Assembly: GCF_048564905.1 (NCBI RefSeq)
Contig: NC_132992.1
Coordinates: forward strand, 31,668,501-31,732,500
Reading direction: 5' to 3'
DNA: 64,000 bases
From: Vicugna pacos
Lineage: Eukaryota; Chordata; Mammalia; Artiodactyla; Camelidae
Shown: positions 11,766 to 21,160 of the stretch, one piece after another
How the letters are laid out: each line of letters starts with the position of its first letter
How positions within the stretch are numbered: position 1 is the stretch's first letter
The notes under the pieces: generated by a model
Databases searched by the model: none
Told to the model about the DNA's origin: nothing
Seen by the model: only the letters and a program-made list of their open reading frames with translations
Position numbers and translations under genes: made by a program

Positions 11766-11804
11766 CAGCGTGCTTCACCAGCACTGGCAGCCAGTACCCA
11801 AACC
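11766..11804 (+). other. degenerate RSS of TRAV10-like gene
   Basis: Heptamer CAGCGTG (11766-11772) has two changes from CACAGTG, at positions 3 and 4. The spacer is 23 bp and the nonamer ACCCAAACC (11796-11804) is fair. Loss of CAC is expected to prevent or strongly reduce RAG cutting. Confidence 0.75.
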
Positions 11805-11809
11805 TGCGC

Positions 11810-12620
11810 CTGCAGGATGTCGAGGAGGCCCGGGAGGTGAAGCAGTTTTTAAATGTCGTCTGTGATTTCGGAAGTGAGCTACTACTTCGGTCTCAGACAT
11901 GATTGAGTTTGAAATTGAGCCTAGATGTCTATTAGCATGGAGGGTCCTCACTCAGCACAGAAAGTTAACTGCTACACCCGGCTGTTCCCAAGGGTAAAGC
12001 CATCATGTTGCTACTTGCCGCTGAAGTAGGTGATAATTTTGGTTGAAAGGGAGAGATCGGGTCTGTGTGGGGTCCAGCTACCAGTAGAATGACTAAGCGG
12101 ACAAGCAAAATGTTGATGAGGCTGATGACAATATTTGATAAGATTCCTTCCTCTAGATAGCTCTTTAGTCCTCATTTAACGGCTATTCCAGTTCTCAGAA
12201 AATGTTCTGTGGGGAGAGATCTGCCTTATCAATATATCCACGTTCCACATCAAGGCAGCGTTCAGATGCTGCACCAACTTTTTATATTGCTTTCCACAGC
12301 TGCTCCTTTGGAGCACATCACTGCTCAGACTGTAATGCCAGCATGATGGTGGCAGGCACAGTCACTCCGAGGCAGCTGGACTGCTGTCCCAGTTTCTTCA
12401 AATATTAGTATTCCAGGAAAGAAGCTTCAGGGACAGACTGCCTACTTGCTGTGTATAGTCCTAGGTTACACAAATCAGTGTGATGCTCCCTTTTGGAACA
12501 ATGAGAGAAATTTAAATATGGTTTGAGAATTAGATGAGATAAATATTTATCTGAAAGGCATCTATCAATTGAGAAAAACAGGAAGGATATAGACTAAGGA
12601 ATTAAAAATGTTCAGGTCCA
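11810..12620. other. intergenic, nothing recognised
   Basis: Mixed-composition DNA between the TRAV10-like gene and an L1 5' fragment. No V exon, no RNA gene and no clear repeat. Confidence 0.4.
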
Positions 12621-12624
12621 GGTG

Positions 12625-13550
12625 GCAGAAATGTGATTTTTTTGTTCCTTTCCTTGTCTCTATTTGTAATTCTGTATAGTTTGCAGTCTCTGCTTATAAA
12701 GTCAAAACAAAGATTACTTAAAAAGAAAACCTTGGGGACTTCTGGTTTCTCACTCTGCATGTCAGCAACTTTGAAACCACCACCTGTCTTAGCAACAAGC
12801 AAAAAGCAGAACAGATTGAAAAATCAACAACTCTCCTTGGATCCGGAGAGGGGAGGGCAAAGGTCAAACTGCTGCCCCTAAGACTGGAGAGACAGACAGC
12901 GAGCCCAGAGGGCGGCAGCTCATCAGAGCAGAGACTCAGAGCAGGAGACGCAGCAGGAGCCGGTGCTGGAGCAGCACCACCCGGACGGTACTGGTGAGTC
13001 TCTGGAGGCTCAGTGTGGACAAGCCTGAGAGTGAAAAGCCACCACAGAGGGAAACACAGCGCTGTGAGCTTGACCCGCAGGAGTCCAACCAGGAGTCCGC
13101 AGTAAGTATTAGAGAAAAACCCCTGAAGCTTCTGGAGGATGGAGGATGAAGGGGGAGCTATACTGAAACGCACCAGAACACGGTCCTTAACGCGGCCTCC
13201 CCCAGGGAGGACGCTAGGTAACCACAACCCAGCCTGCTGGGGTTCTCACTGGAGCCTAACTGACCCCAGGGAAGCAAAACACCCAACTCCAGCCAGCTCT
13301 AGCCCTCCTGTCCCTCCCATGGGGAGAGGAAGAAAGCAGATAACACTTGGGAAGTTCTCAGTCCAGGGGCAGAGGCTCAGTGAAAGACTGAGACCTGATC
13401 TCAGGACCGTGGAGCACTTGCCGCCCCCGCACCTCACCTCCGCGTTACTAAAGGATTCCTCCAGCAGTTCCTTCCCCTCAGCACATCGTGCCTGGCCGTC
13501 AGAAGAGAATCACAAGGCACCAAAAGGTAAAAAACCACAACCTTAAGAGC
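12625..13550 (+). repeat. L1 5' UTR fragment, forward, GC-rich
   Basis: Phrases 'agactggagagacagacagcg', 'cagagactcagagcaggagacgcagcaggagccggtg', 'acccggacggtactggtgag' and 'gtgaaaagccacc' match the general layout of mammalian L1 5' UTRs. It is GC-rich compared with its flanks and truncated before ORF1. The long open frames on both strands here (for example 12,718-13,227 minus) are a by-product of GC content. Confidence 0.65.
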
Positions 13551-13795
13551 TTCATCCAGACCTCTACTAAGTTTTCAATGTGGGAACGTGGTCATTAGGT
13601 ATAACCGCTTTTGCTCAGACAAGCATTCACGTTTGATGTAAAACATATGCACACACACACATCACCCTGTCCCCACACACATTGACTCGGACAAGGTACT
13701 TGTCAAATTTTCAATTTAACTGAAGTGGCAGATTTTTACTTTCATCAGTTCACATAAGGGTCTATATTTGAATATTTCTTTGATCACTGTCTTGA

Positions 13796-13815
13796 GTCCA
13801 CAAGATGGCAGTGTC
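13796..13815 (+). promoter_or_regulatory. CTCF-like site upstream of TRAV12
   Basis: Core TCCACAAGATGGCAGTG, about 250 bp 5' of the leader ATG and the same orientation as the other sites. Confidence 0.7.
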
Positions 13816-13829
13816 TTCTCAGGGACCCT

Positions 13830-13890
13830 GTGTGTGTGGGTGTGTGTGTTTGTGTGTGTGTGTGTGTTTGTGTGTGTGTGAGAGAGAGAG
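13830..13890. repeat. (TG)n then (GA)n microsatellite
   Basis: Imperfect TG repeat with TTTG interruptions running into GAGAGAGAGAG. It sits between the CTCF-like site and the TRAV12 leader, so length variation could change promoter spacing. Confidence 0.9.
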
Positions 13891-14060
13891 AGTGAGCTAG
13901 AGAGGAGAGGAGGGGCTTGGTGGTGTAGCAGGACGGATGTTCCCATTGGTAGAACAGATGCTTTTTATGATTTCTAAAGCAGAATAAGTAGAAGTGTCTG
14001 AGTTGGACCCATTTTTTTAGGGTCTAAAATTTGAATCCTTGGTGAACAGAGGAGGAGAGA

Positions 14061-14591
14061 ATGCTGAAATCCTCAAGAGGTTTCCTGGTGACCCTGTGGC
14101 TTCAGCTGACCTGTGAGTCTGGCGCGTTTCTATGAGAACATAAAGCACAGTGTTTGGAGTCATGAGCTTTTCTAGGCCCGTGGATAGAAACATGAGTGTT
14201 TTTTCCCTTAAATAAGGGAGGGTAGAGGTGGGAGGCCTGTGGAAAGATAACTTAGATTCTGGAGATTAAATATCTTCTCTGACTGGCCATTCGCTGTCTC
14301 TCTGCACAGGGATGAGGAGCCAACAGAAGGGAGCGGCGCAGAGCCTGAATGTTCCAGAGGGAGCCACCGCCTCTCTCACCTGCTCTTATAGTGTCAGTGA
14401 TTCTCAGAACTTCATGTGGTACAGACAGTATTCGGGGAGAGGCCCTGAGTGGTTGATGACCTTTTACCCCAATAATGACAAAAAAGAAGGAAGATTTACA
14501 GCGCAGGTCAATAAAACCAGCCGCTATGTCTCCCTGCTCATCAGAGACTCTCAGCCCAGCGACTCAGCCGCCTACCTCTGTGCAGAGAGCG
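14061..14591 (+). CDS. TRAV12: TRAV12 V gene, probably functional
   Basis: Leader exon 14061-14112 ([17 protein letters not shown]), donor GTGAGT, V exon 14310-14591 after TCTGCACAG. The domain has [50 protein letters not shown] and [10 protein letters not shown], matching human TRAV12. Cys23, Trp41 and Cys104 are kept. Compared with human TRAV12-2 the N-terminal strand between SQQK and VPEG is three residues shorter, an in-frame loss. The RSS heptamer is CACAGCG, one change outside CAC, so rearrangement is plausible though perhaps weaker. Position corresponds to human TRAV12-3. Confidence 0.9.
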
Positions 14592-14630
14592 CACAGCGCT
14601 CCCCCGGCACCTGCGGCCCATGCACAAACC
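14592..14630 (+). other. RSS of TRAV12 (23-bp spacer)
   Basis: Heptamer CACAGCG (14592-14598; T to C at position 6), 23-bp spacer, good nonamer GCACAAACC (14622-14630). Confidence 0.88.
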
Positions 14631-14639
14631 TGCTGGGGC

Positions 14640-15110
14640 CCCGCAGTGCCTGATGCAGAGCTTAGGCTGCAGGCAGAAGTTCTCTCTGTTTCCTCAGTGC
14701 AAATGGGAATTAAGTGTAATAGTATGGGAGGTTAAATTGACTAGGGAAGTATTCTCATAGTTCAGAAAATTATGGACCCTGAAGGGAAATTAAAGACACA
14801 ATATTGGTCCAAATGACAGTTTGAAGTATTTTCCGGTCTTCTCTTTGTATTCTAGTTTTATACACAATTTTACTCAGTGGGATTGGTTATATGATGCTTT
14901 TATATGTGACCAAATACTTTAATATGGTAACTCTAAGTCCAGGAAAAAGTTTGTGGCCTGATGGAATTATGGCCTTATAATAGGTATAAAATTGAATTAC
15001 AGGCGAAAAAACTAAATGTCACATTCACGGTAAAGCTGAAATTATGGTCTGTTAGACTTGACATTGTTTATGTCATCCAAAGAGTGGGAAAGCTTGGAAA
15101 TGAGGAATTA
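14640..15110. other. intergenic, nothing recognised
   Basis: AT-rich single-copy-looking DNA 3' of TRAV12. Confidence 0.4.
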
Positions 15111-15111
15111 A

Positions 15112-15262
15112 GTTTTTTAAACATTTTTTATTGATGTATAATAATTTTACAATGTGTCAAATTGCAGTGTAGAGCACAATTTTTCAGTTGTACATGAACA
15201 TATATATAGTCATTGTCACATTTTTTTCTCTGTGAGCTACCATAAGAGAAGATTTAAGATTT
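15112..15262 (-). repeat. L1 3' end, reverse
   Basis: TTTTATTGATGTATAATAA, then AATGTGTCAAATTGCAGTGTA and TTTCAGTTGTACATGAACAT: the antisense 3' UTR start of artiodactyl-type L1, heavily truncated. Confidence 0.65.
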
Positions 15263-15269
15263 TTACTCA

Positions 15270-17190
15270 GTTTTGTACACGTAGTCACTGACTAAAAGGA
15301 TGCAATCTAATCAGAATTTGCCTCAGATTCTCATTCTACAGACTTATGACTACAAAAATATTTCCAAATCATAGAAAAGATATTTGAAAGGCAGTGAGAC
15401 AGACCATGAAGTTTTGCTGGAATCAAGATACTCAAATTCTAGTTCCACTTTTCTTGCACGCCTTCTGGCAGCCATGACGCACTGGGAAGAGCCTGGTTTG
15501 TGGTGCTGGCTTGAGTCTCTTCATGTTGTTAATGAGACATTTGACTTTAGGCTGTACTACTGTACATATTCCAGGATTGGTTTAGGACTAAATGAGGTAG
15601 CATGTAGTCTTAGGTTGAGTTCCTTAAAAGTAAATCCTAGATTGGGGTTCCCTGTGCCCATCGTTTTTTGAGAAAAGCAGGTTAAGATGAAAAAGAAAAG
15701 ACTAAGAATGGACGTGGCCCTGCTGGGCTCCTGGTCCAGCCTGACCTCATGGGGCGATGTGGACGTGAGATGCACCCAGAAGTGACCCCTCCCATCTTGA
15801 GTCGTGGGGGCCATGCAGCTGACTTTTGTGCTCTAGGACAAGGCCGTCATTGGAACAGGGCCACACCCTAGCAGAGAATGGGGACTTTTATTGGCATCGA
15901 TCAGTTTTCTGGGGAAAAGGGCAACTGTGAGCCTAGAGTAGCCAGGACTCGCTGTGGCTGGGGACCGGGTGCACTGCCTGGAAAGGGGCTCTAGGCTGGG
16001 CAGAAAACAGCAGTGTCTCCTGCTCACATGGACCTCCCTTGTCACATGGTCTGTGTTCATAAATGACAGGCATTATAACTACTGCATTTAAAATTGTAAT
16101 TTCTTTCTCCATTTAATGATGTTTATAAAATTAGTCTTACCAATCTGGAAGAATTGAAATAATGTAGGGTAAAGCACTTAACAGAAAAAAATCTAAATAT
16201 CTATAAAGAATTATTACTCAAAGCCAACACTCAAAATTTTTTGAGAGTAGTAACAAAGGAGCCAGTATACTATGCTCTTTGTTCCTTTGGTCAGCCTCAA
16301 AATGCTACATTCCCACACTGGGCCACAGAGCCTGACATTCTGCCATCACTTTGGGTCCAGCTATAAATGACTCTGATGATTCATGGTTGATGGCTCTGGG
16401 CTTCCTTGTATGGAAAGAGACACCATCTATGCTTATAAATGAGTACTGTTACTTTGTTCTTGGTTTATATTTAAGAATGACGGACTGGTAGCAGGATGGA
16501 CCCCTTATGTCATTGTGCCCATGTCCTCCACAAGTTTTCTTCCTGAATGGAATGTCTGGCCAGCAGCTGGGCACGTGGACTCACCATGTTAATCGTCAGG
16601 CTTCTTATTAGGATGAATGAACAGGGAGCTGGTTATGAAGTTGTTCCTCCCCTTCCCCTGCACCTCATATCAGTTTGAACACGGCTTCACTCTGTCCGCT
16701 GCTCACAGGAAAAGCTCCAGCATCCCAGGTGTCTCACTTCAACTTCAGTGGAGGCTAAGTGCCTGTGTGGAGGCTGCCCCACCATGCTTCCCCCACGTAA
16801 GCGCAGCAGCAGGATGGAGAGCACAGAGGGGGACTGGTGTAGCTGTCCCACATCATATCCTGCCTTCAGTTTGTCCCCGTGTTCTGTCCCCCCTGCCCTC
16901 CCTCACACCTAGTCTCTTTCTCAGTCCAGAACCTCTACAGGGTCCTAAGCAGTAAATTTCCTTCTGCATTTCCAACGAAATCCTTTCATACCTCATTCTG
17001 GGCTGTGCTTTCTCCCTCTCTGTCTCACTCATCAGGATGCTCACGTCTACGTTCTGTCTTACGGGAATGATTGGTATCTTTCATCTTTTTTTTATTTTCA
17101 CGTTATGGATTTAGGTTCATCCTGTTTATACTTGTAAGTTTGATCTCAGTGGGAAGATTGGAGAGAAGCGAGGAGGTCCATATGCTTCAT
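15270..17190. other. intergenic, no gene recognised
   Basis: 15,420-15,620 has weak MIR-like resemblance. 15,690-16,060 and 16,600-17,000 are GC-richer with short open frames on both strands but no leader, V framework or RSS. I recognise no host gene here. Confidence 0.35.
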
Positions 17191-17194
17191 CAGT

Positions 17195-17400
17195 TTTTTT
17201 TTTGAGCACAGTGTGTTTTTTATTTAAATACATTTAACATATAACATTGTATAAATTTAAGGTGTACAACATGTTAACTTGATACCTTTATATATTATAA
17301 TATGAATATTATTGTGGTGATAATTATCACCTCTATTACATTACGTAATTTGATCAGATATTTTGAACCAGACGCACACCCGGCAACATTTAAAATTTCA
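17195..17400 (-). repeat. L1 3' end, reverse
   Basis: TTTAAATACATTTAACATATAA followed by AAGGTGTACAACATGTTAAC and 'tgtggtgataattatcacc' is the antisense 3' UTR layout of old L1 families. Confidence 0.65.
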
Positions 17401-18640
17401 AACTGACTATATGATTTGCTCTAAAATGTGAAGGCAAATCTATCAGCAGAGCCAAGAAGTAAATCAGAAGCCCAAGGGAGAACCAGTTTCAAGCTGCTAC
17501 AAGTCAACAGAGTACTCAGAAAGGAGGGCATTGGTCTGATCTTTTGAAAAGGACCCCCGCTGGCCAGATCCTCACCTCACCTGAGATTTCTCTTCTTAGT
17601 TACTTCAATTTTGGGTTTCAGCAGTCTCTGTGCTAAAGGAGGCTGAGTAGGAAAGTCTTTCCCCTTGAGAGTTTCATCGTACTGCTAGACGGCAGAGTGC
17701 ATTTCCCGTGTCTGACAGGCCGTCTCCCACCTGCACGGGGTGCTGCTTGCTTGGCCACGTGGATTGTCACTGTCACTCTGCCCCGGCTTCCCCGACCCCT
17801 GCAGGAGCTCCTCTCACTTCCGGTTTGCTGCCTGCACTCCTGCCGGCTCTACTGAGTTCACAGGAACTTACTTTTCTTTTTCTCAATTCTGTCCAGAATC
17901 ACTTCTTTATATGCCATATTTTCCTTGCCTTCATAATTTTGCTCGGATTTCTCTGCAGATGCTTCTCTATTGACATTCTTCTTAGTGTAAGGTCCCCTTA
18001 ATGTGGCATAATCTATCAGTCTATTCTGACGATTGGCGATTGGAACAGGACTTTCACTGTCTCCACTTATGTGGTGCCTAAGTTATTTTCTCATAGCTTT
18101 AATAAATATCCAAGTTGTTCACCTGAAACCATCGAGTCTTCTTCACACTTTCTGCTGGACAAAGAAAACTGTTGCTTTTATTACGTTGCATTGACTAAAT
18201 AACTAATGTCACGTGTTCTAGGCTGACTTTAAGTCTCTGATCCAATTTAGTTTTTCCCTGTTAGCACCAAGTAAGGAGATAATCTCTATCCCCTCTCTGA
18301 TGCGCACATCCAGTAGCACAAGGGCAGATGAAGCTCAGCTCATCTGAGGCCATTGATCTTATCCTTTCTGTGTGATGAACGGTTTAAAAAAGTAAAAGTC
18401 TCTCAAGGAAATTCCAAAGTCTAGAATATTGTTTTCTGTGACTCATTTCTCAGGGAAGTAAATTACTCTTCTATTTTTACATCACCCCCCATTTCTCATT
18501 CATTTTAGGATTAGTACAGCCTATTACAGAAGATGACATCATCACAGATTGGGGAAGGAAGGAATACATTCTGCTGATTTTGATGCTCATGTCTCAGAAA
18601 CGAAAAGGACTCAGCTCCCACGGATCGCTGGTTCTGCTTC
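17401..18640. other. intergenic, no gene recognised
   Basis: Includes a C/T-rich tract (17,700-18,000) with open frames but no known motif. No RSS-flanked exon is seen. Confidence 0.35.
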
Positions 18641-18661
18641 TGGCCTCCAGAGGGCGACGCT
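18641..18661 (+). promoter_or_regulatory. CTCF-like site upstream of TRAV16
   Basis: TGGCCTCCAGAGGGCGACGC fits the 19-bp CTCF matrix (CCASYAGRGGGCRS). It is about 300 bp 5' of the TRAV16 leader and in forward orientation. Confidence 0.75.
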
Positions 18662-18955
18662 GCGCAAATGAGACGTTTGTTTTTGTTGTAGCTCATCGCC
18701 ATCCGCTGAGCCCCTCCTCCCGCAGCCGGCTGATGCATCCTACTGATGTATGTGTAAATCGGCAACTGTGACGAGAATAAGACGCCAGAAAGAATCCAAA
18801 CTCGTTAAGAGAAAGGCTCTAACAGTTCTTGAACCTTGTTAAAGCAAGGGCCTTGTGCAGCCCAACCTCGCCACGCCTCCTGCAGCTCTGAACGCTCGGT
18901 GACCTCGGCGCTGTCTCACCTGCTCCGTAGCCTGCAGCGTTTCCAGCGCTCAGCC

Positions 18956-19413
18956 ATGCTCCTGCTGCTCATCCCAGTGCTTGAGATGGGTTTTGCCCTG
19001 AGTAAGTAACACCCCGTTCCCTTTCTACTGTCACAAAAGTGGCCGTGTCCTAATTGGAATCTGAATAGGGACCCCTTTTTTTCCTAGCCAAGCCTGCACT
19101 GTTTTCACTTACGCAGCATTGATATTTCAGGAGGAGCTGGAGCGCAGTCAGTGACCCAGCCTGAGGACCACGTCTCTGTCTTTGAAAGGGCCCCCGTGCA
19201 GGTGAAGTGCAACTACTCATATTCGGGGAGTCCTGTGCTTTTCTGGTATGTCCAGTACCCCAAACAAAGCCTCCAGTTACTCCTGAAACACACTTCAAAA
19301 TAGAGCGTCAAAGGTTTCACGGCTGACCTCAACACGGGTGAGACATCCTTCCATCTGAAGAAACCATCAGCTCAGGAGGAAGACTCAGCCATGTACTACT
19401 GTGCTCTGAGTGA
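18956..19413 (+). pseudogene. TRAV16: TRAV16 V gene with in-frame stop
   Basis: Leader exon 18956-19001 encodes MLLLLIPVLEMGFAL, which resembles TRAV8-group leaders more than the human TRAV16 leader. V exon 19131-19413 gives [56 protein letters not shown] and [13 protein letters not shown], which follows human TRAV16 closely in FR1 to FR3. A single in-frame TAG at 19301-19303, at the CDR2/FR3 border, breaks the frame; splice sites, Cys residues and RSS are otherwise intact. The loss looks recent, and a functional allele could exist in other animals. Confidence 0.88.
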
Positions 19414-19452
19414 CACAGTAACTGGTTTTACAAAGGAAGCCGAACACAAATC
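19414..19452 (+). other. RSS of TRAV16 (23-bp spacer)
   Basis: Heptamer CACAGTA (19414-19420; last base changed), 23-bp spacer, nonamer ACACAAATC (19444-19452). Confidence 0.85.
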
Positions 19453-19490
19453 CCTGGCGATTCAGAGAAAACATTTCTAAGTTCCCTCTT

Positions 19491-19510
19491 TGGCCACACG
19501 GGGGCGCTCC
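19491..19510 (+). promoter_or_regulatory. Strong CTCF-like site just 3' of TRAV16
   Basis: TGGCCACACGGGGGCGCTCC is close to the ideal CTCF consensus. It starts 39 bp after the end of the TRAV16 nonamer, not in front of any V promoter. Confidence 0.78.
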
Positions 19511-19519
19511 TTCCCTAGA

Positions 19520-21160
19520 GACTGACTCTGAGTTTACCTCTCAGGGACAACACCATCAGGTGCCAAAGTTGGCTGTAGATTAACCTCAAAAATTTGTTCA
19601 AGAAAATTGTCATTACCGACTCTGCCCAAATTAATTTTTTAAATAGTAAGTGTATTTATTCTTTATATTAGTACCTGGGAAAATACTTGTGAAGTAAAAC
19701 TATACGACAGCATATTTTTTTTTCTTGTCCCCGAGAAACCCCCCAAGTTTGAGTGACGCAGTCCCACGTCTCCGGCTCGTCCCCCCCCCCCCCCCGTGTG
19801 CTCATCGCCACGTACTGAAGCGCAGCTCCTAAGTGTAGGACGGGGCTTCCTGACACATGGTTACTAACCCTTCTGCAGCTAATGCCTTTCCTCTCACGCG
19901 CTTCATGGACTCATTCTATCCAAGTGAGGGTCCAATCAGAAGAAAAAACACAGCAATTTGAACAGGGAAAGTTTTAAGAATTATCAGCTAATATAGAACA
20001 TTAATTTCTAACGGGTAAAAAGAACTCTGAGGAACATAGGAATAGCAATCTGCAGGGGCCGCTCTTGTCGCCAGGATTAAGCCGGAGTTTGGAGGAAAGC
20101 GACGCACTGTGATACGTGTCCCTTTCTGCTACCGAGGCGGTGACTCAGGCGTCACTGCGAAGTGTGTGGCTGTCGCCTGCTGGATGCGGAAGCCTGCTGA
20201 GCTGCCAGAGGAAAAGGCTGGCGAGCAGCAGAACACCTCCCAGGGTTCCCACAGCATTGACAGGAAGCCGGCATAGGAGTGCTGCTCAGCTCGCCTGGGT
20301 GCTCATGCAACGTGCCGGGAGACCACCTGGGGGGCTGTCACTGCACGTTGCTAGAGGTGAGCATCACCGTGTTCCACGGGCTGGCCACGCACTGCAGGGA
20401 CAACAAGTGGGAAGCACGCCAGGACCTGGAAGAGAAGCTGCGTCTTCCTGCAGCGTCCTCCCTGTCCCCTCTGCTGACAGCTTAACACCGTGCCGGCTGG
20501 CAACGGAGAAGTGTCTACAGGGCCCAAGTCCGGAATCACCCTCCAGATGCCTGGGTGACATACCTACTGGTGTGACTCAGAATGAAAGTCAATAAATTTG
20601 ATGAATGGCGCACCCCATTCTTCTGCTTACTGATCTGTTGCACACACCCCTCCACACACATGTGACCTTCCAGACAACAGTGAAAGGAGCCTATATGTCT
20701 ATCTAACAAGCTAAAGCCTTCCTTTGAACAAGTGAAGAAGTTCTCATCCTCTCTCCAAAATGCAGTCACTATGGGTCACTGATTGTATTAATCATTTCTA
20801 AAACTCAGAGGAAATTCCACCAAAAATACTGTTAGATACAGACTAAATTGTAAAGGTAATCTCTGACAATTTGTATATGAAATACTTATGGTGAGAAAAA
20901 GAAGAAGAAAATGACAGTGCATACAAGGGAACACACACATATAAAGAGCAAAAGGAAAACACAGAAAACTACTGAGTCTCTTGATTCTGGATTTGGTCAT
21001 GATGCTGCAATTGACATAAATAGCTTCTTTTTTATGACATGTTTTATATATTCCCTGCCCTCAGCCATAACCTCAGTGGTTTGGGTTTCTTACCTACTGA
21101 TGTGACTCAAATCTTCATTCTCAAAGGATCTGAGTACTCTGTAATCTTGCCTTTTCATTT
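19520..21160. other. intergenic, repeat-like but unassigned
   Basis: A C-homopolymer of about 14 lies near 19,783-19,796. 19,920-20,100 and the GC-rich 20,100-20,600 look like fragments of an interspersed element, but I cannot name the family. The open frames at 20,116-20,595 show no known protein motif. Confidence 0.35.

Noticed and set aside
12718-13227. 169-residue minus-strand open frame
   Set aside because: It lies in a GC-rich L1 5' UTR relic, where few stop codons are expected, and the composition is low complexity.
13716-13946. Thr/His-rich minus frame
   Set aside because: It is a translation of a TG/CA microsatellite.
20116-20595. 159-residue plus-strand open frame
   Set aside because: GC-rich, no known motif and overlapping open frames on the other strand; probably repeat-derived.
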